NCBI GenBank assembly: GCA_963843385.1
Contig: CAWJJY010000007.1
Coordinates: 1,612,001 to 1,676,000 of the forward strand
Length of the DNA: 64,000 nucleotides
Reading direction: 5' to 3'
Source: CAVOHU01 sp963843385
GTDB lineage: Bacteria; Acidobacteriota; Vicinamibacteria; Vicinamibacterales; JAKQTR01
Of this stretch, positions 20,772-30,259 are shown in pieces; position 1 is the first letter of the stretch, and each line of letters begins with the position of its first letter. The notes below the pieces were generated by a model. That model was not told where the DNA came from. It saw only the letters and a program-made list of their open reading frames with translations, and did no database searches. Position numbers and translations under genes: made by a program.

Positions 20772-21443
20772 ATGGACGAACGCGACAAGCCCAAGCAGGA
20801 ATCTGACTCCGGGCCCACCGCCGGCGACACGGACAGCGGCGCCGGCGCGCGGCGTCCTGTTGGCCCTCCGGAGGGCGACATCCGCGTCATCGATCGGCGA
20901 TGGTGGGCGCGGAAAGGCCAGCCCGACTCCACCGAGGCGGCCCAACCGTCGCTCAAGCCGACCTACGTCGAAGAACTTGAAAAGACCATCGCGGACAAGG
21001 ACGAGCAGCTTCGCGAAACCATCAGCCGGTACCGCGACGCGTCGAACCAGTTCGAGGAGGCCAGGCTGCGGTTCAGGCGCGAGGTGGCCAAGGAGGTCGA
21101 GCGGGGCAAGCGCGCGATCCTCGTGGAGCTGCTCGACGTGGTCGACAACCTGGATCGTGCCATCGAGGCCGCAGGCCGGGAAGCCCAGGCGGCCTCTCTG
21201 GTCCAGGGCGTCGAGATGGTGCGATCGCAGTTCCTGGGCAAGCTCGACGGTTTCGGTGTGAAACGCGTCGAGGCCGCGGGACAGCCGTTCGATCCGGCGC
21301 GTCACGAGGCAGCCACGATGGTCCCCACCTCGGACCCCGCACAGGATGGCGTGGTGGTCGGCGTCGTGCGGCACGGATACGAGATTTCCGGTGAGGTCCT
21401 GCGACCGGCCGTCGTCGCAGTCGCCAAACTGACATCGGACTGA
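20772..21443 (+). CDS. grpE: nucleotide exchange factor GrpE
   Basis: 223 residues from ATG 20772, 20 nt after clpA. The N-terminal 75 residues are variable and acidic. Then a long coiled coil (YVEELEKTIADKDEQLRE) leads into the four-helix bundle and the C-terminal beta wing with the family signature VEAAGQPFDPARHEAATMVP and the terminal RPAVVAVAK. GrpE dimerises through the coil and releases ADP from DnaK. DnaK and DnaJ are not in the window, so grpE here is grouped with the Clp genes instead. GrpE, ClpS and ClpA together form a protein quality-control block. Confidence 0.92.
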   Translation: MDERDKPKQESDSGPTAGDTDSGAGARRPVGPPEGDIRVIDRRWWARKGQPDSTEAAQPSLKPTYVEELEKTIADKDEQLRETISRYRDASNQFEEARLRFRREVAKEVERGKRAILVELLDVVDNLDRAIEAAGREAQAASLVQGVEMVRSQFLGKLDGFGVKRVEAAGQPFDPARHEAATMVPTSDPAQDGVVVGVVRHGYEISGEVLRPAVVAVAKLTSD

Positions 21444-21456
21444 CAAGGAGCCGCGG

Positions 21457-22608
21457 ATGAGCACACCTCGATGGCTCGTGGTCGCAGGCTGCCCTGCCCT
21501 GGCACTCTGCATCGGCGCGACGACGTCGGCTCAGCCGCCAACCACCGGACGACGAGCTGGCGTCGAGAAGACGGTGTACGGCACCACCAAGGAGGGATCG
21601 GTGGTCGATCTCTATACGCTCACCAACAAGAACGGCATGACGGCGAGGGTCATCACCTTCGGCGCCCTCCTGACCGAATTGCACGTGCCTGACAAGCAGG
21701 GCAAGATGGCCGACGTGGTGCTCGGGTTCAAGGACCTCGCCACATATGAAGCGGGCCATCCCTACTTCGGCGCGACCGTGGGGCGCGTGGGCAACCGCAT
21801 CGCGAAGGGCCGGTTCACGCTCGAGGGCAAGCAGTACGCGCTGGCGACCAACAACGGGCCGAATCATCTCCACGGCGGCAACGTGGGGTTCGACAAACGC
21901 ATCTGGAAGGCGCAGCCCGTCCAGGTCGCGGACGGCGCCGCGGTCAGATTCACGTATGTCAGCCCGGATGGCGAGGAAGGGTATCCGGGCACGCTGACCT
22001 CTACGGTGACCTACATGCTCACCGATCGCGACGAGCTGAAGCTGGACTACACCGCGTCGACCGACAAGGCGACACCGGTGAATCTGACCCACCACAGCTA
22101 CTTCAACCTGTCAGGTGAAGGCCACGGCGACATTCTCGGCCACGAGCTGACCATCCTGGCTGATCGCTACACGCCGGTGGACGACACGTTGATTCCGACC
22201 GGTCAGCTGGCAGAGGTCGAAGGCACGGTCATGGACTTCCGCAAGCCCGTGACGATTGGCGCGCGGATCGCGAAGGTGCCCGGGGCACCTCCGGGGGGCT
22301 ACGACCACAACTACGTGCTCAGGAGCGGAGGCGGGGCGCTCGCTCTCGCGGCCGTGGTCAGGGACCCGACGTCGGGCCGGGTCCTGGAGGTGCTGACGAC
22401 CGAGCCGGGCCTCCAGTTCTACTCAGGCAACTTCCTGGATGGCACGCTGGTGGGCAAGGCGGGCGTGGCCTACGCGCGGCACGCTGGTTTCTGCCTCGAA
22501 ACGCAGCATTTCCCGGACTCGGTCAATCGCGCGAACTTTCCGACGACCATTCTCGCGCCCGGGCAGACCTACAGGTCCACCACCATCTACCGGTTTTCGG
22601 CGAAGTAG
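21457..22608 (+). CDS. exported aldose 1-epimerase (mutarotase)
   Basis: 383 residues, AGGAG upstream of the ATG, 13 nt after grpE. An N-terminal signal peptide (VVAGCPALALCIGATTSAQ) sends it to the periplasm. The catalytic set of GalM is complete: substrate-binding NHLHGG, the general-acid His in NLTHHSYFNLSG, and the general-base Glu in FCLETQHFPDSVN. It interconverts alpha and beta anomers of sugars such as glucose, galactose or arabinose. Exported mutarotases usually accompany polysaccharide use. The GH127 operon 5 kb away is a possible functional partner, though not in the same transcript. Confidence 0.93.
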   Translation: MSTPRWLVVAGCPALALCIGATTSAQPPTTGRRAGVEKTVYGTTKEGSVVDLYTLTNKNGMTARVITFGALLTELHVPDKQGKMADVVLGFKDLATYEAGHPYFGATVGRVGNRIAKGRFTLEGKQYALATNNGPNHLHGGNVGFDKRIWKAQPVQVADGAAVRFTYVSPDGEEGYPGTLTSTVTYMLTDRDELKLDYTASTDKATPVNLTHHSYFNLSGEGHGDILGHELTILADRYTPVDDTLIPTGQLAEVEGTVMDFRKPVTIGARIAKVPGAPPGGYDHNYVLRSGGGALALAAVVRDPTSGRVLEVLTTEPGLQFYSGNFLDGTLVGKAGVAYARHAGFCLETQHFPDSVNRANFPTTILAPGQTYRSTTIYRFSAK

Positions 22609-22753
22609 GACACTCGTCCGAGGCTGGCTGCCTGCCTCAGCTGGGTCGGTAGCGGCCTCCGGGCTGGGCAAACCGGCTTCCACCCCAGCGCGGGTGCCGC
22701 GATAGGAGCGACGCGCTCGGGATCCCACCACCGCTTTTGGCCGAGCCAGGCCA

Positions 22754-23263
22754 CTAGAACGGCGAAAAGCCGCTCTGAGCCATGTGATCTTCGCGCACCA
22801 GGTTGAAGAGGTTCTGCAGCGCATCGAAGTGCTGCTTCTCCCAGTTGGCGAGGAATCGGTAGAAGTCCTCGACGCCTTGGTCGGTCGCCTGCGAGGCCGC
22901 CTGCGAAAAGCAGGTGATCGCGTTGCTTTCGAGGGTCATCCCAATCGACAGCACGGCCGTTTCGAACTGGGCGCCTGACGCCTGCTCCCGGAAGCGGCCC
23001 GTGAACACTTGTGAGGTGAGCGCGCCGGCGTCCGGGGTCTTCCGGGCAAATTGAAACGCGAGGACGCCCCTCTCGTCGAAGTGTGTGGCCACGTTCTTCA
23101 GGAACGCCTGGTGCTGCAGCTCGTCTGACGCCAGCTTGCCGAACAGTTCCTGGACCGCAGGCTGCTGGGCGCGTTCGGCCGTCATCGAGTAGAACGTGTA
23201 GCCGTCGACCTCGATCTGGTACGCCTTGTTGATGATCTGCAGGACCGCTGCTCGTGTGTCCAT
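22754..23263 (-). CDS. ferritin-like diiron protein (rubrerythrin-type, no rubredoxin domain)
   Basis: 169 residues forming a four-helix bundle. Helix 1 carries AYQIEVDGYTFYS, helix 2 ASDELQHQAFLKNV, helix 3 TLESNAITCFSQ and helix 4 FYRFLANWEKQHFDAL; the spaced Glu and ExxH-type residues are those of a diiron site. There is no C-terminal rubredoxin, so it is closer to the YciE/DUF2202-like or truncated rubrerythrin group. Such proteins detoxify peroxide or handle iron. It lies 122 nt behind the oxidoreductase alpha subunit gene on the same strand and may be read through from it, which would place an oxidative defence protein next to an oxygen-sensitive enzyme. Confidence 0.8.
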   Translation of the reverse strand: MDTRAAVLQIINKAYQIEVDGYTFYSMTAERAQQPAVQELFGKLASDELQHQAFLKNVATHFDERGVLAFQFARKTPDAGALTSQVFTGRFREQASGAQFETAVLSIGMTLESNAITCFSQAASQATDQGVEDFYRFLANWEKQHFDALQNLFNLVREDHMAQSGFSPF

Positions 23264-23385
23264 CGGGTTCCTCGTTCACCGGTTCATCGGATGCCCGCGC
23301 CGCCGGCCGCAGACGACGTTCTGACGCCGCCGCTGCAGTGCTGCCTCGACGGCCTCCGAGTTGGACGGCCTGCCCCGGCTGGCGT

Positions 23386-24447
23386 TCAGACTTTGGCCGC
23401 CGCCAGCTTCTCGATCTGTTCTGCCAGCTCCTCGGCCGCCATCACCATGCCGCCGACGCGGCCGTAGAAGTCCACCGGTTTGCGGCCCGCAATGGCCGCA
23501 CGCACGTCCTCCACCATCTGGCCCGTCGACAGTTCGGCGACCAGCAGGCGTTGTGCGCGTTCCGCGGTCCGCACGAGGGCTTCGGACGGGTACGGATAGA
23601 GCGTGATCGGCCGGAAGATGCCGGCCTTGATGCCCTTGGCGCGCAGCGAGTCGACTGCCGTGCGGGCGATGCGCGCCACGGTGCCGTAGGCAACCACCAG
23701 CACGTCGAGATCGGCATCGGCGCTGTAGGTCTCGTACCGGACCTCGGAGGCCATCGCCTGGTACTTTCGGTAGAGCGCCCAGTTGTGCTCTTCGAGCTCC
23801 TCGGCCTTGAGGTAGAGGGAGTTGATGATGTTCGGCTGCCGGCCCTGGCACCCTGTCGTGGCCCAGGATTTCGAGGGGAGATCGGCCGGGTCAATGTTCG
23901 ACTTGAATTCGACCGGCTCCATCATCTGGCCGATCAGGCCGTCGCCGAGGATCATCACGGGGTTGCGGTACTTGTCGGCAAGATCAAACGCCTCGATCGT
24001 CAGGTCCGCCGCTTCCTGCACCGTCGACGGCGCCAGGACGAGCACCCGATAGTCGCCGTGCCCGCCGCCCTTGGTCGCCTGCAGGTAGTCGGACTGCGAA
24101 GGGAGAATGCCCCCCAGTCCCGGCCCGCCGCGCATGATATTGACGATCACCACCGGCAGCTCCGACCCCGCCATGTAGGAAATCCCTTCAGCCATCAGCG
24201 AGATGCCGGGGCTCGACGAGGACGTAATGCACCGCCGGCCGGCGCCGGCCGCCCCGTAGAGCATGTTGGACGCGGCAACCTCGCTTTCGGCCTGCACGAA
24301 CACCCCGCCGACCTGCGGGAGGCGCCCGGACATGTATTCGGGAATCTCGTTCTGGGGGGTGATCGGGTATCCGAAGAAGAGCCGGCAACCGGCGTGGATG
24401 GCTGCTTCACCGATCGCCTCGCAGCCCTTCATCAGTTTCTTCGCCAT
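23386..24447 (-). CDS. 2-oxoacid:ferredoxin oxidoreductase, alpha subunit (VorB/KorA type)
   Basis: 353 residues from ATG 24447, just behind the gamma subunit gene (17 nt). The start MAKKLMKGCEAIGEAAI and the signature FFGYPITPQNEIPEYMS match the subunit called VorB (3-methyl-2-oxobutanoate) or KorA (2-oxoglutarate). The pyrimidine-binding pyruvate-ferredoxin oxidoreductase domain I covers residues 1-230, and domain II (DVLVVAYGTVARIARTAVD) follows. Together with the fused ferredoxin/TPP subunit and the gamma subunit it would oxidatively decarboxylate a branched-chain 2-oxoacid or 2-oxoglutarate to acyl-CoA with reduction of ferredoxin. The substrate is not fixed by sequence. Confidence 0.9.
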   Translation of the reverse strand: MAKKLMKGCEAIGEAAIHAGCRLFFGYPITPQNEIPEYMSGRLPQVGGVFVQAESEVAASNMLYGAAGAGRRCITSSSSPGISLMAEGISYMAGSELPVVIVNIMRGGPGLGGILPSQSDYLQATKGGGHGDYRVLVLAPSTVQEAADLTIEAFDLADKYRNPVMILGDGLIGQMMEPVEFKSNIDPADLPSKSWATTGCQGRQPNIINSLYLKAEELEEHNWALYRKYQAMASEVRYETYSADADLDVLVVAYGTVARIARTAVDSLRAKGIKAGIFRPITLYPYPSEALVRTAERAQRLLVAELSTGQMVEDVRAAIAGRKPVDFYGRVGGMVMAAEELAEQIEKLAAAKV

Positions 24448-24464
24448 GTTCGATGTCCTCCCGG

Positions 24465-25025
24465 TCACCGTGCAGCGACCGGCGCCGCAAAGGTCCGACC
24501 GATCTCGTACCCTGTCGTCAGGCAGGCGTGATTGAGCGCGACCACCTTCGGACGCCCCGCGAAGGTCTCGGCCAGCACGCCCTTGACGATTTCCGTATCC
24601 ACCAGGTGTGAGGCGCCGAGGAATGCGCCGAGCGCCACCATGTTGGCTGCTTTCGCGCTCCCGGCCTCGACCGCGATCTTGTTGGCCGCGACCGGAACGA
24701 CGGTGATGTCGGTGCGGCTGGCGGGACGGTTGATGAGGCTGGTGTTCACGACCAGGACGCCGCCGGGCCGGACCGCCGGTTCGAACTTGTCGAGCGACTG
24801 CAGGTTCAGGACGATGGCGCCATGGGGACTGCGGGAGATCGGAGAGCCGACCGGCTTGTCGGACAGAACGACCGTGCAGTTGCACGTGCCTCCGCGCATC
24901 TCGGGCCCGTAGGCGGGCATCCACGTCACTTCGAGCCCCGACTTCATACCGGCGTACGCGAGGAGCTTGCCGATGAGCAGGACGCCCTGACCCCCAAACC
25001 CTGCCAAGATGATTTCGTTGTACAT
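24465..25025 (-). CDS. 2-oxoacid:ferredoxin oxidoreductase, gamma subunit
   Basis: 186 residues. It begins with the nucleotide-fold motif AGFGGQGVLLIGKLLAYAG, followed by the conserved WMPAYGPEMRGGTCNCTVVLS, the defining segment of the pyruvate/ketoisovalerate oxidoreductase catalytic gamma domain. The gene lies between the fused ferredoxin/TPP gene (18 nt) and the alpha gene (17 nt), all on the minus strand. The subunit shapes the CoA-binding part of the complex. Confidence 0.92.
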   Translation of the reverse strand: MYNEIILAGFGGQGVLLIGKLLAYAGMKSGLEVTWMPAYGPEMRGGTCNCTVVLSDKPVGSPISRSPHGAIVLNLQSLDKFEPAVRPGGVLVVNTSLINRPASRTDITVVPVAANKIAVEAGSAKAANMVALGAFLGASHLVDTEIVKGVLAETFAGRPKVVALNHACLTTGYEIGRTFAAPVAAR

Positions 25026-25043
25026 GCGGTCCTCACCATGTCG

Positions 25044-25988
<945 letters not shown>

Positions 25989-26003
25989 GCTCGTCTCCTC
26001 TCT

Positions 26004-26762
26004 CTACACCACACTCGATCGGCGCCGTGAACCGGGCCGCCGAAGCTCGATAGGGGGCGTGATATACCGTTCCAGCGGCAGGATCGGCACCCCACCGCTG
26101 AACCGGCCGTCAGATGCAGGGGCCAGCCTGGCGAGCGCCCCGCAGAATCGGACCGGCAGATGGGTCTCACGCCCGACCTCATGCGCCAGGTCCACGCCTG
26201 CCCGAATGATGTCGGCCGTGGTTTCTTCGATGAGGTGCGTATTGGCCACCAGGCCGTTCACTTTCAGCCGGGCGCCTTGCTCGACCTCCCGCAGCATCGC
26301 GACAATGGCCTCGGGCGTCTCGGCGAACGGCCGATTGCCGTTCACGACAAACAGGATGTCCGAGGTCCCCGGCTCCGCAAATCCGGGAATGCTGCCCAGC
26401 ACCCTCGATCCGACCTCGGCTCCCCCGACATCGACCACCACGCGGCGCCGCCCCGCGGCGGCTTCGGCAATCGCGGCCCTCACGCCCGGCACGACGATGG
26501 GCAGGTCCGCCTGAAAATACTCGCCCGTTGGCGACACCAGCTCGATGCCCCGCGCCTGAAGATCGTCCTGCGCCAGCCGCGACCGGAAGTACGGCTTGAC
26601 GACGTCGAGGTCGACCAAGGTGACCTGGTGGCCACGCTCGCGCAGGCCAAAGGCCAGGTTGACGGCAATCTCAGTCTTTCCGGAACCGAAATGTCCGACC
26701 AGGACCGTGACGGGCGCCGTGAGCACATCGTATGCGGTCGCCTGGCGGCGGATTTCTGTCAT
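26004..26762 (-). CDS. MinD/CobQ-like P-loop nucleotide-binding protein at the head of the oxidoreductase operon
   Basis: 252 residues. Walker A is GHFGSGKTEIAVNLA, a later Asp motif is LVDLDVVKPYFRSR, and RRVVVDVGGAEVGSRVLG forms the Walker B region; the whole resembles SIMIBI-class ATPases (MinD, CobQ, CbiA-like). The guanine-type base-specificity segment VNGLVANTHL is present near 185. The deviant signature Lys of ParA/MinD (KGGxGKT) is not there, so it is not a partitioning protein. Its place as first gene of the operon suggests a maturation or metal-cluster delivery task for the oxidoreductase, but no such function is established. Confidence 0.75.
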   Translation of the reverse strand: MTEIRRQATAYDVLTAPVTVLVGHFGSGKTEIAVNLAFGLRERGHQVTLVDLDVVKPYFRSRLAQDDLQARGIELVSPTGEYFQADLPIVVPGVRAAIAEAAAGRRRVVVDVGGAEVGSRVLGSIPGFAEPGTSDILFVVNGNRPFAETPEAIVAMLREVEQGARLKVNGLVANTHLIEETTADIIRAGVDLAHEVGRETHLPVRFCGALARLAPASDGRFSGGVPILPLERYITPPIELRRPGSRRRSSVV

Positions 26763-27003
26763 GACGAGCTAATCGCGTTGAAACAGCACATACCTGGCTT
26801 GGATTGGAGGGGCGAGCTGGACCGGGCAAACCACAAGCCGACGTTCCACGCTATCGTATCTCCAGCCAACACCAATCCGTCAAGGTCATTTACCGGACAC
26901 CCCGGCGTCACTCTGCTCTTGCCAGACGACCCGCCCTCCGCGTACAAACGCTCGAACCGGACCGCAGCGGCCGCGGCGACCGCATTTCCAGCCGGAGACC
27001 ATC

Positions 27004-27555
27004 ATGATGTTGTGGAAGATCTTCGTGTTGTTCACGCGCGTCGCCCTGTTCTCCTGGGGCGGCGGCCCGGCATCGCTTGCGCTCATGCAACGCGAGACGA
27101 CCACGGCCGGATGGATCACGCCCGCGGAATTCGCCGACGCGGTTGCCGTAGGAAACGCCCTGCCCGGGCCCATCGCGCCCCAGGTCTCGGCCTTTGTCGG
27201 GTACAAGCTGGCCGGCACGCCAGGCGCGATTGCGGCGGCCGCCGGCACGGTGCTGCCCACCACGCTCCTGATGCTCGCGATGATCGTCTATTTCTTCCGG
27301 ATCAAGGACAGCAGCACGGTGAAGGCCATGCTGACCGCCGTACGGCCGGTGGTGGTCGGACTGCTCCTGTGGACGGCGTGGGACATGGGCCGGACCGTCT
27401 TCGGCGCCCACCAGTCGGGTTGGTCGGCGCTGGCTCAGAACTGGGATCGCGTGGCGATTGCGCTGGCCGCCTTCGCCGTCCTCACCTTCACGACCGTCAA
27501 TCCCGCGTTGGTGATTCTGGGCGCCGCCGCGATGGGGTTGTTGATCTATCGGTGA
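27004..27555 (+). CDS. chromate-transporter (CHR) family membrane protein, single domain
   Basis: 183 residues with about five to six membrane segments. The CHR signature is clear: FTRVALFSWGGGPASLALMQ near the start and FADAVAVGNALPGPIAPQVSAFVGY around 50. Long CHR proteins have two such domains in tandem, and short ones usually come as adjacent pairs that assemble with opposite topology. Here only one copy is present, with no second CHR gene on either side. GGAGA precedes the ATG. The upstream 241-nt gap (26763-27003) has no gene. On its minus strand TTGACG (26878-26883) and TACGAT (26853-26858), 19 nt apart, may serve the oxidoreductase operon. Confidence 0.85.
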   Translation: MMLWKIFVLFTRVALFSWGGGPASLALMQRETTTAGWITPAEFADAVAVGNALPGPIAPQVSAFVGYKLAGTPGAIAAAAGTVLPTTLLMLAMIVYFFRIKDSSTVKAMLTAVRPVVVGLLLWTAWDMGRTVFGAHQSGWSALAQNWDRVAIALAAFAVLTFTTVNPALVILGAAAMGLLIYR

Positions 27556-27602
27556 CCGCCAAGGCCGGCACCCGCGCGCATGTCGCCGGGGGGCGACCGG
27601 GA

Positions 27603-27773
27603 TCACATCTCGAAGGGCGCATCCAGCCGGCGCTGCATCTGTTCGTACTTCTTCTCGAGTTCTTCGAGAGCGGCCTGATACGCCTCTTCTTCGAGCTCGC
27701 CCTTCTGGCGGCGCGCGTCGAGCAGGGCGCGCTGCATCTCGTACCAACGATCCGGGTCGAAGTTGTAGGTCAT
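27603..27773 (-). CDS. small conserved-looking hypothetical protein (56 residues)
   Basis: A short minus-strand frame reads from ATG 27773 to TGA 27603, with AGGA shortly before the start. The product starts MTYNFDPDRWYEMQRALL and continues as an acidic/basic amphipathic helix rich in Glu, Lys, Arg and Gln (ELEEEAYQAALEELEKKY), so it is predicted to be one long helix or coiled coil. It has no membrane segment and no cysteines. The third-position GC bias and charged pattern look like real coding sequence. It lies between the CHR gene and the beta-hydroxyacid dehydrogenase gene. The function is unknown. Confidence 0.65.
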   Translation of the reverse strand: MTYNFDPDRWYEMQRALLDARRQKGELEEEAYQAALEELEKKYEQMQRRLDAPFEM

Positions 27774-27816
27774 GAGTCCTACGGCAGCACCCCGTGCCAG
27801 GTTTCACGAACGCGGG

Positions 27817-28707
27817 TCAACCCGAGAGCTTCGCCGCGTCGAACACCGCCGTCGCGAGCGACGAGTAGTCGTCCTCCCCTCGGCCCGCGGCCATCAGCGC
27901 GCTGACATACTGCTGGACGACCGCCGCGACCGGGGCCGACACGGCCAGCTCGTGGATCGTCTGCATGACGATGCCGAAGTCCTTGTGATAGAGCTTCGTC
28001 TTGAAGCCCGGCACGTAGTTGCCTCTCAGGATGCGTTCCCCGTGCACCTCGAGCACGCGGCTCGCCGCGAATCCTCCAAGCAGGGCTTCGCGCACCTTGG
28101 CCGGGTCGATGCCGGCCTTGAGCGCGATGGCAAACGCTTCGCTGACCGACGCCAGCGCGCCGCCGATGCAGATCTGGTTGCAGGCCTTGCAGATCTGCCC
28201 CGCGCCCGATTCTCCGATGTGCACGACCCGCTCCGGGTTGCCCATTGCGTTCAGCAGCGGGCGTACGCGTTCGAGCGCCGCAGCGTCACCGCCAACCATG
28301 ATGGACAGGGACGCGTTGATCGCCCCGATCTCGCCGCCGCTCACCGGGGCGTCCAGCATCTCCGCCCCCCGGGCCCTGGCCTCCACGGCCAGTTCTCGCG
28401 CCGTCGTCGGAGCAATCGTGCTCATGTCCACGATCACCATGCCCGGCCTGATCGTCTCGAATACGCCGTGAGGCCCGGCGAGCACCTGCCGCACATCCGG
28501 CGAGTCCGGCACCATCGTAATCACGACGTCCGCTTGTGCGGCCACCTGGGCGGGTGTCGCCGCCTCGGTCGCGCCCTCATTCACCAGGGCCTCGACGGGC
28601 GCCCGGCTGCGGTTGTGCACGACGAGCGCGAACCCGCTCTTGATGAGATTGAGCGCCATCGGACGCCCCATGAGACCGAGGCCGATAAATCCAACGCGAT
28701 CGGACAT
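27817..28707 (-). CDS. beta-hydroxyacid dehydrogenase family NAD(P)-dependent oxidoreductase (tartronate-semialdehyde reductase / 3-hydroxyisobutyrate dehydrogenase type)
   Basis: 296 residues from ATG 28707, with GGGGG upstream; the frame is open to 28761 but without a site. The Rossmann start is VGFIGLGLMGRPMALNL, the substrate-binding signature DAPVSGGEIGA is near 120, and the catalytic Lys lies in GAGQICKACNQI near 170. Family members reduce or oxidise 3-hydroxyisobutyrate, tartronate semialdehyde, gamma-hydroxybutyrate or related C3-C4 compounds, and this sequence cannot settle which. It is the last gene of a minus-strand operon with an aldehyde dehydrogenase and GH127 enzymes, so sugar-acid breakdown is the likely setting (inference). 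Confidence 0.85.
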   Translation of the reverse strand: MSDRVGFIGLGLMGRPMALNLIKSGFALVVHNRSRAPVEALVNEGATEAATPAQVAAQADVVITMVPDSPDVRQVLAGPHGVFETIRPGMVIVDMSTIAPTTARELAVEARARGAEMLDAPVSGGEIGAINASLSIMVGGDAAALERVRPLLNAMGNPERVVHIGESGAGQICKACNQICIGGALASVSEAFAIALKAGIDPAKVREALLGGFAASRVLEVHGERILRGNYVPGFKTKLYHKDFGIVMQTIHELAVSAPVAAVVQQYVSALMAAGRGEDDYSSLATAVFDAAKLSG

Positions 28708-28798
28708 CACACGCCCCCTTGACGATTCCCGACGCCTCACCGCCACCCGCGACAATCCCACGCGGGCGGGTTCGGCGCGAGCACGAAGACCGTGCCCG

Positions 28799-30259
28799 TC
28801 AGTACCGAAGATACACGGTGCGCCAGTCCGTGTAGAAGTCGAGCGCGTTCGGGCCCTGCTCCTTCGGACCGAAACTGGAGTCCTTGGTGCCCCCGAACGG
28901 CAACTGGTACTCGACGCCGGCGCTTGGCAGGTTCACGGTGACGAGGCCCGCTTCGATCCCGTTCACGAATTCGAACACCCTCGAGAGGTCCTGAGTCTGC
29001 ACCGATGCCGAGAGTCCGAACGCAGTCGAGTTCGCCAGCCGAATTGCGTCGGCACAGTCGCGGGCTCGCATGACCACCAATACCGGCCCGAAGATCTCCT
29101 CCTGCGCCACCGTCATCTGTTCGGTGACATCGGTGAATATCGTCGGCTCGACGAAGCATCCGTGCTCGAAGTCGCCGTGCGCGAGTCGCTTCCCGCCCGT
29201 CAGCAGCCTGGCCCCTTCATGGCGTCCGATCCCGATGTAGCGCATCACGGAGTCGAGCTGCGCCTGATCCACAAGCGGACCCATGTCAACGGAAGGGTCC
29301 ATGCCGTTGCCGACCCTGATCGCCTTGGTGCGAGCAACCAGTGCGTCGACGAATCGCGAATGAATTCCTTCTTCGACGATCACCCGGCTGGTCGCCGTGC
29401 ATTTCTGCCCGGTCGAGGCGAACGCTCCGTTGACCGTGTTCTCGACGGCGCGCTCGAGATCGGCGTCAGCGAGCACGACGGTGGGATTCTTGCCTCCCAT
29501 CTCGAGCTGAATCCTCAGCCGCCTCGCCGCCGCCTGCTCGTACAGCGCCTCGCCTACGCCGCACGAGCCCGTGAAGGACATGGCCCTGACGCCGGGCGCG
29601 CTTACCAGCGCCGCGCCGAGCTCGGCCCCTGGGCCGGCCACGAAGTTGACGACGCCCTGGGGCGCGCCGGCTTCGATGAGCGCCTGCACGATCCTCCAAC
29701 TGCTGAGCGGAGCTGCCGTGGCGGGCTTGAGGACCACGGTGTTGCCGGCCACCAGGGCCGGCGCCAGCTTCCAGGCGGGGATCGCGCTCGGAAAATTCCA
29801 GGGCGTCACCAAGGCGACGACCCCGAGCGGTTTTCGGACCGCGAAGGAGAACACGCGGTCCCGCTCCGACGGCGCGAGGATCCCGGGCATGCGGGCGCCT
29901 TCGCCGGCGAAGTACCTCAGGATGTTGATGGACCGCCGGACCTCGCCCTTCGCCTCGGCGAGCGTCTTGCCTTCCTCCCTGGTCATCTCGGCCGCGACGA
30001 GCTCGAATCGGCTTTCGAGGATCTCGGCGGCGCGAAGGAGCAGTGCGCCGCGCTGGGGGGCCGGCGTGGCCGCCCATGCTGGAAACGCCTCGCGCGCCGC
30101 TTCGACAGCCGACGAGACGTCCTCCGCCGAGCCGCGCGAGAAGAGGCCGACCAGTTCTCTCGAGTCCGCGGGATTCCGGTTCTCGAACCTCGTCCGGCCC
30201 GGCACCCAGGCGGCGCCGATGCGATTGAGGAACGTCTGGTCCGTGCACCCTTCCGTCAC
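28799..30259 (-). CDS. NAD(P)-dependent aldehyde dehydrogenase (sugar-acid semialdehyde type)
   Basis: 486 residues from GTG 30259. The start overlaps the cupin stop in a GTGA junction and gives a normal ALDH length; the frame remains open far upstream but inside the cupin gene. Active-site features are complete: Asn in TPWNFPSAIPAWKLAPAL, Lys in VVLKPATAAPLS, Glu in LEMGGKN and the nucleophile Cys in STGQKCTATS. The closest described relatives are alpha-ketoglutarate-semialdehyde and similar dehydrogenases, which end the oxidative pentose and hexarate pathways. With GH127 arabinofuranosidases upstream, an L-arabinose oxidation route is plausible but the other steps are not in the window. Confidence 0.88.
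   Translation of the reverse strand: MTEGCTDQTFLNRIGAAWVPGRTRFENRNPADSRELVGLFSRGSAEDVSSAVEAAREAFPAWAATPAPQRGALLLRAAEILESRFELVAAEMTREEGKTLAEAKGEVRRSINILRYFAGEGARMPGILAPSERDRVFSFAVRKPLGVVALVTPWNFPSAIPAWKLAPALVAGNTVVLKPATAAPLSSWRIVQALIEAGAPQGVVNFVAGPGAELGAALVSAPGVRAMSFTGSCGVGEALYEQAAARRLRIQLEMGGKNPTVVLADADLERAVENTVNGAFASTGQKCTATSRVIVEEGIHSRFVDALVARTKAIRVGNGMDPSVDMGPLVDQAQLDSVMRYIGIGRHEGARLLTGGKRLAHGDFEHGCFVEPTIFTDVTEQMTVAQEEIFGPVLVVMRARDCADAIRLANSTAFGLSASVQTQDLSRVFEFVNGIEAGLVTVNLPSAGVEYQLPFGGTKDSSFGPKEQGPNALDFYTDWRTVYLRY

Noticed and set aside
23386..24924. Longer 512-residue form of the oxidoreductase alpha subunit
   Set aside because: The extra N-terminal part would lie inside the gamma subunit gene in another frame, and the family start is at 24447.
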